A stretch of 33,596 nt of DNA from CAIUGU01 sp031398625 (GCA_031398625.1 JANNNQ010000297.1:1-33596), one strand, 5' to 3'; positions 15,930-23,580 are shown, counted from the first letter of the stretch. Notes: generated by a model from the letters alone, not told the origin. Numbers and translations are program-made.

Positions 15930-18705
15930 AGTCCTCTCCCTGTTCAACCTTGGCATAACGCGCCGGCATCAGCCGCGCGAGGGATTCGTAGCTGCGTCGC
16001 ACCCATTCGTCATAGACCCCTTCACCTGCGCGGCCCGCATTGACCTGGTGCAGTTCGATCGCTTTTTCCTCGAAGGGGAACGCCTGCTCCTCGAGCAGGA
16101 CGTCGTATTGCTCGCGGGCATCGGCATCGAGATCCTTCGGCCGCTCCGATGAAATCAGATCCGTGCCCAGCTGGCGGTAGACCTCCGCCATCCCGAAGGT
16201 TGCGGCAGTCGTCACATCCGCCACCTGGTAGTCGAGTGCCCTGCCATAGGCAGCGAGAACACGCTCCATGGCGGCGCGCTTGGCTTTGAGCGACCTGTCG
16301 AGCGGAACCACGAGCTTGATCGAATTGAACCCGGCTACGGCCGGTTCAACGAGCACCAGTGTCGCCCGCGCTGCCAGATAACGGCTGCGATCAGTACGAG
16401 CGTCACCTGCTGCCTGATCCGACTGCACCACTTCCTCCAGCCAGCGAGTGCGGCTGCGGTCGTCATTCGCAGCGAGCGCCATGTCGGCCAGGCGCTGGCG
16501 CGCATCCATTGCCGCATTAAGCGGCTGAGGAAACTGGCTGGCATACGTGGCGTACGCAGCGGCCGCAGGTGCCGTTGCCTTGCCCTTGTCATACAGTTCC
16601 GCTGCCTGCCACTGCGCGGCACGCCTCACCTCAAGCGCTTCCGCAGGCCGGGCAGCTACCCGTTCGAACTCCGGAGCGGCTTCGAGACCGCGTCCTGCTT
16701 CGAGGAAGGCCACCGCGAGCGAGCGTGTCGCTTCAGGTTCGAGTTCGTGCCCGGGATGCGCCCGACGGAAAGCCGTCAGCACGTCGGCGGCTCGGGTCCA
16801 TTGCTTCTGCTGCATCAGCAGCGTGGCCGCATCGTATTCGGCGTTGGCGCGGACCTTGGCGGTAGGAGCCAGCAGCGCAACCCTCAGGAAGTCGTCGACC
16901 GCCCCCTCGGTGCCTGCCGACTGCTTGGCTTCTGCCTGCTTATAGATCGACGCCGCCAGGCGCTCGACCGTGGCACTCGACTCCGGATCGCCCGGCGGCA
17001 ACAGCGCCTGTACCCGCAGGTAGGCCTGCTCTGCAGCCGCATACCGCTCGCGATCGAACAGCGAATGCGCGAGCAAGGTCGCCGCCGTACGCTGCCGCAT
17101 GCTGTCGAGCGGCGGCTGCCAATCAAGCACCTGCTGCGCGACTTCGATCGTGCGGTCGAACTCGTTCAGTGCAAACAGTTCCTCTGCAGCCTTCGTCAAC
17201 ACCGCGCCTGCTTCGGGATGCTCGACGAAGCTGGTCGCGAACATCAGTTGGCTGTCGATGGCCTGGCGATGCCAGGCTGCTTTCCCGCTCCCCGCCAGAC
17301 GCCCTTCCTGCTTCTGGTAGGCAATCAGGGCGGCATAGCCTGCCTGTGCGGATTTCTCATGAGGCGCGTAGTCGTAAGCGGTGCGGGAGTATTCAGCCGC
17401 TGCCTCGGCAAAGCGCTCGCCTTCGAACAACACTTCCGCCAACAGGTAGCGATTGGCTGGGGCTTCGGCGTCCTGCGGGAACGATTCGAGCATTGCGCCG
17501 TACCACCGTGCTGCCTGGACGTAGTCATCCGCATTGCGGGTCTTCTGTGCCAGCGCATGATGGTGCTGGGCAAGGTCCTTGAGGTTCGTCTTGAGCACCG
17601 CTACGACCTCGGGTGCTTCACCCGGCGTACGCGCTGCCCAGAATGTGGAAGTGAGGGCATACCGCTCGACGAACGCGCGCTTTCCTTCCAGTACGAGCGA
17701 ATCAAAGCCGCCCTTCTGGTAAGCCTCGATGGCGCGTACCTGCAGGAGGGGCGCGTTGCGATCATCCGGCAGCTGCTTGACGAACGCTGCGTAGGCAAGC
17801 GCTGCATCCTGATAGCGTTCCTTCTCGAGATAGAGATTGCCGAGCGCGTCGTACAGCAGGTGCCCGTAAACCGGCATCCCGCGACGAACGAGCGTCGAGT
17901 CCAGGGTTACCGGACCCTCCAGGTCGGCGAACGTCACGGCAAGGGCCCGGAAGGCATCGTCAGTCAGCTCGCGTTGCGGCCGCGAGAGCGCTTCGCGCTG
18001 CTGCAGCCGGCCGCCGTCATCGAGTACGCGATCGAGAAGCGACAGGAATGCGGCCGTGCTTTCTTCGCTGCGGGCCTGCTTGAACAGTGCCCAGCCACGC
18101 TTGTACAGACCCTGTTCGTAGAAGCCGGTTGCCGTTCCTTTGGCCACCACCGCGCCGTACGCCTGCTCCGCATCGGCATACCGGCCATTGCTGAAGTGGA
18201 TTTCGCCGCGACGGAACTGCGCCTCTGCAATTCGCTCGCTGTTCGGATAGGTACGAACCAGCCGATCCAGCACAACCAGTGCCTCGGCCTGCCGGGTGTC
18301 TGCCTCGTAGGCCCGCGCCAGCTGGTAAAGCACCATGTCGTTGCGGGACGAATCCGGATAGGACGTGAGCAACGACTCGTAGATCCGGATCGCTTCGCGG
18401 AGTTTCGCCGGATCGGGCACTGCCGCTTCGTTGCCACGTGCTGCTTCGTCGACTTCAAGCTTGAGGTCGCCGAGGCGACGCAGCGCCTCTGCCTGCAACC
18501 GTGGATCCGCCGAGCCAAGCTCGAGGACCCGCTCGTATTGCTCGATGACCTGCTCCGGGGCCACCTGGACAGGGCCATCCGGCTGAATGACCACTTCCCG
18601 TCCGCGCAAGTCCTTTAGCGTGCCGGTCGCACGCTGGCCCGCAGCGTCGGCACGGGGAAGGCCCAGCACCGCGAGGACGGCAAACGCAAGGGCGGTGCCC
18701 TTCAT
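15910..18705 (-). CDS. Very large periplasmic TPR protein
   Basis: A 931-aa protein with a Sec leader (about 1-21, ending ADAAG) followed almost entirely by tetratricopeptide-type helical pairs from about residue 48 to the C-terminus (for example AIRIYESLLTSYPDSSRNDMVLYQLARAYEADTRQAEALVVLDRLV). It should form a long superhelical scaffold in the periplasm for protein-protein contacts. No enzyme motif and no Cys. Large TPR proteins of this type (GltE-like) accompany TolQR motors in the myxobacterial gliding system; similarity at that level is inferred from architecture, not alignment. ATG at 18705 overlaps the previous stop by 4 nt, and its stop lies inside the next gene. Confidence 0.9.
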   Translation of the reverse strand: MKGTALAFAVLAVLGLPRADAAGQRATGTLKDLRGREVVIQPDGPVQVAPEQVIEQYERVLELGSADPRLQAEALRRLGDLKLEVDEAARGNEAAVPDPAKLREAIRIYESLLTSYPDSSRNDMVLYQLARAYEADTRQAEALVVLDRLVRTYPNSERIAEAQFRRGEIHFSNGRYADAEQAYGAVVAKGTATGFYEQGLYKRGWALFKQARSEESTAAFLSLLDRVLDDGGRLQQREALSRPQRELTDDAFRALAVTFADLEGPVTLDSTLVRRGMPVYGHLLYDALGNLYLEKERYQDAALAYAAFVKQLPDDRNAPLLQVRAIEAYQKGGFDSLVLEGKRAFVERYALTSTFWAARTPGEAPEVVAVLKTNLKDLAQHHHALAQKTRNADDYVQAARWYGAMLESFPQDAEAPANRYLLAEVLFEGERFAEAAAEYSRTAYDYAPHEKSAQAGYAALIAYQKQEGRLAGSGKAAWHRQAIDSQLMFATSFVEHPEAGAVLTKAAEELFALNEFDRTIEVAQQVLDWQPPLDSMRQRTAATLLAHSLFDRERYAAAEQAYLRVQALLPPGDPESSATVERLAASIYKQAEAKQSAGTEGAVDDFLRVALLAPTAKVRANAEYDAATLLMQQKQWTRAADVLTAFRRAHPGHELEPEATRSLAVAFLEAGRGLEAAPEFERVAARPAEALEVRRAAQWQAAELYDKGKATAPAAAAYATYASQFPQPLNAAMDARQRLADMALAANDDRSRTRWLEEVVQSDQAAGDARTDRSRYLAARATLVLVEPAVAGFNSIKLVVPLDRSLKAKRAAMERVLAAYGRALDYQVADVTTAATFGMAEVYRQLGTDLISSERPKDLDADAREQYDVLLEEQAFPFEEKAIELHQVNAGRAGEGVYDEWVRRSYESLARLMPARYAKVEQGEDYVATLR

Positions 18706-20609
18706 GGCGCGGCTCCCTGCGTCATGGCGGGACCACTCGCCGCGCGGTCGTAGATCGAAGCCAGTGCGAACTGCGCCTGCAATGAATAGGCCGCAAGCCG
18801 CTGCTTCTGGGCTTCGAGCTCCCGGGTGGCAATGGCCGCCAGGTAATGGCTCTGGGCATCGGCAGCCGCGGCCAGACGTGCCGACAGCGCCGCTATCCTT
18901 GGATTGAGGTTCTGGACGGTCGCTGCGAATTCCTCCGTGCGCCGCGGACTGTCTTCCTGTGCACGGCCGGCAAGGATCTGAAGCCGGCGTGCATCCTTGA
19001 GCGCAACATTCAGTTCACGCAGCTGCTTGCGCTCACGCCACAGACGCGCCTTGTAGGCGGCATTGAGCTCCCAATAGACCACGCCGCGCAGCATGCGGAC
19101 CTTCTCCTGCATTTCGGCGACTGCAGGGTCCGCGGCATCCGCGCGCGCCAGCACTGTCCCGATCCGCTCGATGCGGGCCCAGCGCTCCTGCTCGCCAGCC
19201 GTGGCGAGGCCGACGACATCGTTTTCCCGCTCGATGAGATCAATGCGCGTCCCGAGTTCATTGCGACGGGCTTCCAGCGCATCCAGATCCACCTGACCGA
19301 GAGTTGCCTGCAGTCTCGGCACGCGTGCTTCGTGGGCGCGCCGGCGCGTATCAATCATGTCCTCGAATGCTGCAACGCTCTGCGTCCAGCCCTCGAGGTT
19401 GCGCTGCATGAGCTTGAGGTCGCGGTAGTTCTTGAGGCCCTCCTGGAACTGGTTCGTTGCCAGCAGGTGGTAGAGATACCGTGTTTCAGGAGCATCCGGC
19501 AGCTGGGTGAGCTGCCAGTACCATCCCTGCGAGGCGCCCGCATCATTCTCCAGGATGACCTCCACCATGCGTCCGGCGCCGATGGCCGAGATGGACTGGT
19601 CGATCCGCGCCGCCTCCTCCCGGAACAGGTCGATGGCACGCGCATAGCTGTCGGCCGCCTGGCGGGTTGCGGACAGCCTGGCATAGGCGAACGGAATGGC
19701 GAGATGGGCTTCCTGCACTGCTGCGTCCAGCAGATCGCGGTCCTGCAGTTCGAGCCACGGAACCAGGGCATCGCGATACCGTTCTGCGGTCGAGTCAGCC
19801 CAGCCCAGGCCCAGCAATGCCTTGCTGGACTGCGGCCCTTCCAGGCGGACGCGTTCAAGCACCAGGCGCGCTTCAGCCGGGCGCTCCGCTTTGAGCCACG
19901 CAAACCCCAGCGCGAGATTTGCCTTGTCCCGCAGGGCAGCCATTTCCTGGTTCGTTGCGGGCATCTGCCCGAGTGCGTCGAGCAACTCCGCGGCCCGGTC
20001 GACGCGTTCCGCCCGTACCAGTGCCACCCCCAGGTTGAAGCGGGCATAGGAGGCGGAGTCATCCTTCGACTGCCAGTTCCCGAGCAGGCCGATCGCCTCG
20101 TCATAGCGTCCCTGGTACATGAGCACCTGCGCGTGCAGCAGATGCCGCTCACCTTCCATTGGTCCCGGAAGAACGCCGCGGATCGAGGTCAGCGCGGATT
20201 CCGCTTCGGCGAGATAGTTTCGTTGATACCAGACCTTGGCCAGATAGAACCACGCACGATTGCGGACATCGTCGGCTACGTTGCCCTCAAGCAGGAGGCG
20301 GAAGATCCGTCCAGCCTCGACATGCTGACCGAGAGAAAGGTACAGGCCGCCTTTCAGCAGCTCGGCTTCAGCCTGCTGTTCGTCAAGCTTGCCCGTAGTC
20401 GGGGCCGCACTCAGTCGAGTGAGCGACCCGAAAAAATCATCCTGGTAGAAATGAAACAGCACATCGCCGTAATACAGGTCCCTTACGACCTGAGGTGCAG
20501 TGAACGCGCCGCTCCCGGCCGGCTCGGTGTTCTGCGCATGACCGGGCGCCGCCGCCGCAACAGCAGCAGCAGCAAAGAGCAGGGAGAAGCGTTGCAGAAG
20601 TACGTTCAC
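18702..20609 (-). CDS. Periplasmic TPR protein with coiled-coil region
   Basis: A 635-aa exported protein. The leader (about 1-26, ending GHAQ) is followed by a conserved-looking segment (APQVVRDLYYGDVLFHFYQDDFFGSLTRL, about 39-67), TPR-like pairs to about 330, and a long helical, coiled-coil-prone section about 380-620. The YYGDVLFHFYQDD motif followed by TPRs recalls GltD-like proteins that pair with TolQR motors, but I cannot verify homology. The start is GTG at 20609 (no ATG fits the leader) and lacks a strong ribosome site; it lies 25 nt after the upstream stop. The last codons overlap the next gene by 4 nt. No Cys. Confidence 0.88.
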   Translation of the reverse strand: MNVLLQRFSLLFAAAAVAAAAPGHAQNTEPAGSGAFTAPQVVRDLYYGDVLFHFYQDDFFGSLTRLSAAPTTGKLDEQQAEAELLKGGLYLSLGQHVEAGRIFRLLLEGNVADDVRNRAWFYLAKVWYQRNYLAEAESALTSIRGVLPGPMEGERHLLHAQVLMYQGRYDEAIGLLGNWQSKDDSASYARFNLGVALVRAERVDRAAELLDALGQMPATNQEMAALRDKANLALGFAWLKAERPAEARLVLERVRLEGPQSSKALLGLGWADSTAERYRDALVPWLELQDRDLLDAAVQEAHLAIPFAYARLSATRQAADSYARAIDLFREEAARIDQSISAIGAGRMVEVILENDAGASQGWYWQLTQLPDAPETRYLYHLLATNQFQEGLKNYRDLKLMQRNLEGWTQSVAAFEDMIDTRRRAHEARVPRLQATLGQVDLDALEARRNELGTRIDLIERENDVVGLATAGEQERWARIERIGTVLARADAADPAVAEMQEKVRMLRGVVYWELNAAYKARLWRERKQLRELNVALKDARRLQILAGRAQEDSPRRTEEFAATVQNLNPRIAALSARLAAAADAQSHYLAAIATRELEAQKQRLAAYSLQAQFALASIYDRAASGPAMTQGAAP

Positions 20610-20634
20610 AGGCGCGACGCGGCAGCGACAGCCG

Positions 20635-21195
20635 TCACTCCCATTCCTTGACTACGAACTCGGGCTGTTGCTGGGTGGCGCGATCGCTGATCTTGAGTTC
20701 GACGTACTTCGCGCCCACGCCTTTCTCGAATTTCATCGTCGCGCCCCGGCGGTAATCGCGTTCATGCGGTCCCTTGCCGGTAAAGAACGCAACCAGCTCG
20801 TGTTCGCCTACCTTCAGGTTGCCGAGGTACAGCCGCTGCACGCCGCCTTTCAGCAGCGCTGCGGCCTCGCGTTCGGTGTAAAGGTAATTGCCGACTTCCT
20901 TGTCATCGATCTTGAGAGTCACCGTATCGAGGGCGAAGAATGTTCCGACATCCATCGAGATGAACACGGCCACCTGGGTGTTCGCGGGGAACAGCAGCTC
21001 TTCCTCGAGTACGAACAGCTCGCGGTTCAGGTCCAGGACTTCCTTCTTGAGCGCCTGGGCTTCCTGGTCGAGGCTCTTGAAGGCGGCAGGATCGGCCCCT
21101 GATTCCTGCCCAGATGCAGTGCCTGCGCCCGCAACAAGGGCAAGCAGCAGCATCGCTTTCAGGGCCGGGCTGCGAAGTGTTTGAAAAGCGTTCAT
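20635..21195 (-). CDS. Exported coiled-coil/beta protein of the envelope-machine operon
   Basis: A 186-aa protein with a Sec leader (about 1-30), a short coiled coil (about 41-68, DQEAQALKKEVLDLNRELFVLEEELL) and then a predicted beta domain (about 72-172: TQVAVFISMDVGTFFALDTVTLKIDD, YLYTEREAAALLKGGVQRLYLGNLKVGEHELVAFFTG). The pattern resembles a small beta-sandwich displayed in the periplasm. I do not recognise a named family. ATG at 21195 has GGTGA about 6 nt upstream; longer in-frame starts lack a leader. It sits 31 nt after the thioredoxin gene and 25 nt before the TPR gene, so it is cotranscribed. No Cys. Confidence 0.85.
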   Translation of the reverse strand: MNAFQTLRSPALKAMLLLALVAGAGTASGQESGADPAAFKSLDQEAQALKKEVLDLNRELFVLEEELLFPANTQVAVFISMDVGTFFALDTVTLKIDDKEVGNYLYTEREAAALLKGGVQRLYLGNLKVGEHELVAFFTGKGPHERDYRRGATMKFEKGVGAKYVELKISDRATQQQPEFVVKEWE

Positions 21196-21226
21196 GCGAT
21201 CACCGATTGGAAAGTGCAATGCCGGA

Positions 21227-21763
21227 TTACTCGTCGATGAGATGGCGAACCTGTTCGAGATAGGTCGGGCCATCGTCGGCCCGGAACACCTCGTGCACGT
21301 GGCGCACGCGTCCTTCACGGTCGATGAGCACCGTCATCGGCATCGCATCGACCTGGTAGAGCCGCGCGATTTCCCGGGTCTGGTCGAGCAGGAGCGGAAA
21401 GGTGACGGCGAGCCGCTGACCCATGTCCCTGGCCCTGCCGGAGTCGTCGTCGAGATTGACCCCGAGCGTGATGAGGCCGGCGCGTGCGTAGCGCTCGTGC
21501 AATTCCTTGAGACGGGGCAATTCCTGCTGGCACGGACCGCACCATGTCGCCCAGAAACTGATCACGACGACATTGCCGCGGAATTCCGACAGCCTCACGT
21601 TGTGGCCCGCAAACGTCCGCAACGCGAAATCGGGCGCAGGCATGTCGATCGCCGGCCCTGCTGCTCCCGGCAACGGGCTCGCGAGCAACGCAGCGGCAAC
21701 CAGCCACCTGCCAGTAAAGCCGGTTGCCAGCGCGGAATGGAGAATGGAACGTGTGGATGTCAT
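21227..21763 (-). CDS. TlpA-like periplasmic thioredoxin
   Basis: A 178-aa thiol-disulfide oxidoreductase of the TlpA/ResA/AhpC-TSA type. An N-terminal hydrophobic leader (about 18-36) sends it to the periplasm, free or anchored. The active site WCGPC is at 74-78 within VVVISFWATWCGPCQQELPRL, and the cis-Pro loop is AMPMT (Pro142). These are the only Cys. It reduces or exchanges disulfides, classically for cytochrome c or metal-site assembly. Here it is the first gene of the TPR/ExbB/ExbD operon and the first behind the c-di-GMP riboswitch. ATG at 21763 has GAGG close upstream; a TTG at 21826 in frame is less likely. Confidence 0.92.
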   Translation of the reverse strand: MTSTRSILHSALATGFTGRWLVAAALLASPLPGAAGPAIDMPAPDFALRTFAGHNVRLSEFRGNVVVISFWATWCGPCQQELPRLKELHERYARAGLITLGVNLDDDSGRARDMGQRLAVTFPLLLDQTREIARLYQVDAMPMTVLIDREGRVRHVHEVFRADDGPTYLEQVRHLIDE

Positions 21764-21910
21764 CGCCTCGAACCCTGATCCTCGCGAAAGCGTGGAGAGC
21801 AATGGAACAAGGCAGCGGCGCAGCAATGCGGACGCGCAAGCAGCCGGGCGGGAAGACTGCAGGGAAGCGGAAACCTTGCACGCCCCACTGCAGGAGAACT
21901 GCTCGCGTGA

Positions 21911-22004
21911 GGCTGGTTGCCGGCAACCCCGCTATCTTGGGAATACTCCCTTAAGACCGGTGGCTTTGCGTCCTCACCTTTCAGTGAGTTTGCCTTTTCC
22001 AACG
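21911..22004 (-). promoter_or_regulatory. Cyclic di-GMP-I (GEMM-I) riboswitch
   Basis: Reading the minus strand, the conserved blocks of the class occur in order: AAGGCAAAC, then a 6-bp stem capped by a perfect GAAA tetraloop (about 21975-21990), then GGACGCAAAGCC, then a second stem (CCGGTCTTAAGGGA / TCCCAAGATAG, the tetraloop-receptor side) and ATAGCGGGGTTGCC. This matches the published c-di-GMP-I consensus (for example Vc2 from Vibrio cholerae) almost block for block. The first start codon is about 150 nt downstream. A palindrome GGTTGCCGGCAACC (21915-21928) overlaps the aptamer 3' end, and a hairpin with CTGCAG arms spans 21857-21893. There is no U-run, so whether the switch works by Rho, translation or anti-termination is open. 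Confidence 0.92.
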
Positions 22005-22011
22005 GTCGTTA

Positions 22012-22040
22012 GGCTTGCATAGGGGCTGCGAATATGTCAA
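22012..22040 (-). promoter_or_regulatory. Weak promoter candidate for the riboswitch operon
   Basis: A perfect -35 hexamer TTGACA lies at 22035-22040 on the minus strand, where a 17-nt spacer would start the RNA close to the aptamer 5' edge (about 22005). The -10 region at that spacing (CAAGCC) is poor; an A/T-richer TATGCA is only 13 nt away. Suggestive by position, not proven. Confidence 0.3.
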
Positions 22041-22131
22041 CGAAACACGCTGCAAAATGCGGCTATCTGCTCGCTTCGCGCATGTGATCGGCGACACACT
22101 CTGCTGCATTGTCGCGGCAGGCAGACAAATG

Positions 22132-22164
22132 AAAAAGCGATGCCCCCTTTGCGGAAGGCATCGC
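22132..22164 (-). terminator. Intrinsic terminator after the small secreted-protein genes
   Basis: On the minus strand a perfect 8-bp stem (GCGATGCC pairing GGCATCGC, arms 22157-22164 and 22137-22144, 12-nt loop) is followed at once by TTTTTC. It lies 47 nt after the stop at 22211 and shields the riboswitch operon from upstream transcription. Confidence 0.85.
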
Positions 22165-22210
22165 CCTGAGGGACGCCGAGAACGGCGCCAGACATTGCTT
22201 GTGATTTCTG

Positions 22211-22438
22211 TTACAGCGGCGGCCGCATCGGGACGTAATCACCCGGCTGAGCGCGGGCGATAGCCATATAGGTAGCGTCGCCGGAGCGGAGAGCGTCGAC
22301 GACGGGACCGATCGCGATCATGCCCGCGGCATTGGCATCGGTTGACGGCTGGAAACTGGCTTCCGCCGACTCCGGTTTGCCAGCGACCGCGGAGACACCC
22401 ATCAGTGCCCCTGCAACAACAGCGATGACGAGTTTCAT
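22211..22438 (-). CDS. Small secreted protein (75 aa)
   Basis: A 75-aa protein with a typical Sec leader (MKLVIAVVAGALMGVSAVAG, cleavage near residue 19-20), giving a mature peptide of about 55 residues, rich in Ala, Pro and Asp with no Cys. Segment AAGMIAIGPVVDALRSGDATYMAIARAQPGDYVPMRPP has no motif I recognise. A ribosome site (AAGGA) lies 9 nt upstream. The 47-aa gene is 60 nt upstream on the same strand, so the two probably share a transcript ending at the terminator at 22132-22164. It could be a secreted or periplasmic accessory peptide; unknown. Confidence 0.75.
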   Translation of the reverse strand: MKLVIAVVAGALMGVSAVAGKPESAEASFQPSTDANAAGMIAIGPVVDALRSGDATYMAIARAQPGDYVPMRPPL

Positions 22439-22498
22439 ACTGGTATTCCTTCCACCTGCTGGTGTTCTTGAGATCGTTTCGGTGTTCAGCCGATCAGA

Positions 22499-22576
22499 TC
22501 AGGCAAAGGCCGGCGGGCGAGGTGCACCCGGGCTCGCTGCCAGAACGGCGGGTGGACGAGGTGCACCCGGGCTCGC
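22499..22576 (-). repeat. Two 39-bp tandem coding repeats
   Basis: Units 22538-22576 and 22499-22537. The first 20 bases of each (GCGAGCCCGGGTGCACCTCG) are identical, and the rest diverge mainly at the 3' end. Both are in the reading frame of the 47-aa secreted protein, so the duplication repeats a peptide unit instead of a DNA site. Confidence 0.85.
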
Positions 22577-22642
22577 CCCTTGAGCCTGACCAGTCAGGAC
22601 AAACGCCGCAAAAATCAATGAGATGGACATAGCCTTACGCAT
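22499..22642 (-). CDS. Tiny secreted protein with duplicated peptide unit (47 aa)
   Basis: A short gene that is easy to miss. The ATG at 22642 has GGGGAG about 10 nt upstream. The product is 47 aa: Sec leader MRKAMSISLIFAAFVLTGQAQG (cleavage after AQA or AQG), then two near-identical units ASPGAPRPPAVLA and ASPGAPRPPAFA, then TGA. The mature peptide would be only about 25 residues and almost entirely Ala, Pro, Gly, Ser and Arg. The two units are a 39-bp DNA duplication. It lies 60 nt upstream of the 75-aa secreted protein gene. Function unknown; a secreted structural or signalling peptide, an antimicrobial, or a membrane-active Pro/Arg peptide are possibilities I cannot separate. Confidence 0.7.
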   Translation of the reverse strand: MRKAMSISLIFAAFVLTGQAQGASPGAPRPPAVLAASPGAPRPPAFA

Positions 22643-22950
22643 TCTTGAAAACTCCCCTAGCGCGAAATGGATCGAAGCTTAAGTAAAACAAAGCCGTGTT
22701 ATGTTGGCTCACTGGAAAAAGCGACACCAATCCGCATCTTCCCTCACATATTCATCCAATTAAGGGTTCGCCTTATCTTTCGAGGGGGCGCCGCCCCAAG
22801 GCGGGAGGGAATGCGGGGTGCCACAATGCTCGTGCGGTGGAGTGCCGCGGGCGCGGCTTGTGAAGAAAGGCTCGTCCGTGGGGTGAAGCCCGTGCCAGAA
22901 TCAGGTGGTCGTGGGTTACAGCAAGCGGTCGGTACTGGCTCCAAATTTCG
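22643..22950. other. Intergenic region between divergent genes
   Basis: 308 nt without a convincing gene. The left third (22660-22770) is A/T-richer and should hold the promoter of the 47-aa gene. The middle (about 22783-22870) is very GC-rich with short inverted repeats (for example GGGGGCGCCGCCCC at about 22784-22797). No -35/-10 pair, riboswitch or tRNA was recognised on either strand. Confidence 0.5.
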
Positions 22951-23580
22951 ATGGAATCGAGCACCTTAGATCCCACGATTCATCCGACTTCCCCGGTCGG
23001 GGGTGGCGCCTCTGTTACCCGGCTTCTCGGCGCCTGGCGGGGCGGCGATCCGTCTGCCCTTCAGGACCTGACGCCTCTCGTCTACGACGAACTCAAGACC
23101 CTGGCCAGGCGCTACATGCGCCGCGAGCGGGCCGGCCACACCCTGCAGGCGACGGCTGTCGTTCATGAGGCATTTGTGCGGCTTGTCGGAATGGATGTGC
23201 CGTGGCAGGACCGCATGCACTTCTTCGCGGTGGCGGCCCGGTTGATGCGGCGGATACTCGTGGACCATGCCAAGGGTCGCCAGCGCACCAAGCGGGGGGG
23301 CACGCATACGGTGGTTTCGCTTGGCGTTAGCGGCGACGGTGGCCCCGGCGCCGCTTCGGCCGGGGAAATAGATGTCCTCGAAATCGACGATGCCCTGGAA
23401 AGGCTCGCCAGGCGCGATCCGCGCCTGGCGCAGATCGTCGAACTGCACTACTTCGCCGGCCTTACCTACCAGGAAACGGCGCTGGCGCTCGACATCTCCG
23501 AAGCCACCGTCCATCGCGACCTGCGCCTGGCCAAGGCCTGGATCCTGAGCCAGATCCGCGCGCCGGAATGCACGTCGTGA
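22951..23580 (+). CDS. ECF-type sigma factor (TIGR02999-like)
   Basis: A 209-aa alternative sigma factor of the ECF-like subgroup that is typically encoded with Ser/Thr kinase-TPR proteins. Region 2 is about 17-95 (VTRLLGAWRGGDPSALQDLTPLVYDELKTLARRYM, then ATAVVHEAFVRL, then HFFAVAARLMRRILVDHAKGRQ). Region 4 is about 140-200, with an HTH in LTYQETALALDISEATVHRDLRLAKAWI. The stretch HAKGRQRTKRGG between them is characteristic. ATG at 22951 has no good ribosome site, but the protein begins sensibly there. Its end overlaps the kinase gene by 13 nt, implying translational coupling and probable control of the sigma factor by that kinase. Confidence 0.92.
   Translation: MESSTLDPTIHPTSPVGGGASVTRLLGAWRGGDPSALQDLTPLVYDELKTLARRYMRRERAGHTLQATAVVHEAFVRLVGMDVPWQDRMHFFAVAARLMRRILVDHAKGRQRTKRGGTHTVVSLGVSGDGGPGAASAGEIDVLEIDDALERLARRDPRLAQIVELHYFAGLTYQETALALDISEATVHRDLRLAKAWILSQIRAPECTS

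Noticed and set aside
16747..18618. Long plus-strand open frame opposite the 931-aa TPR gene (and a similar one at 18846-20651)
   Set aside because: Shadow of GC-rich codons on the other strand; the minus frame has a leader, TPR periodicity and coupled overlaps.
21857..21893. Hairpin downstream of the riboswitch as an intrinsic terminator
   Set aside because: The stem with CTGCAG arms is plausible but no U-run follows, so I do not call it a terminator.
21315..21926. Minus-strand open frame running from the riboswitch into the thioredoxin gene in another frame
   Set aside because: Overlaps the WCGPC-bearing frame entirely and starts inside the aptamer; composition is not protein-like.
22015..22263. 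Plus-strand open frame between the riboswitch and the 75-aa gene
   Set aside because: It would have to read through the minus-strand terminator hairpin and promoter region, and its product has no family look.
22499..22576. Tandem repeat considered as a CRISPR remnant or regulatory iteron
   Set aside because: Only two units, directly adjacent without spacers, and both in frame inside a short gene with leader and ribosome site.
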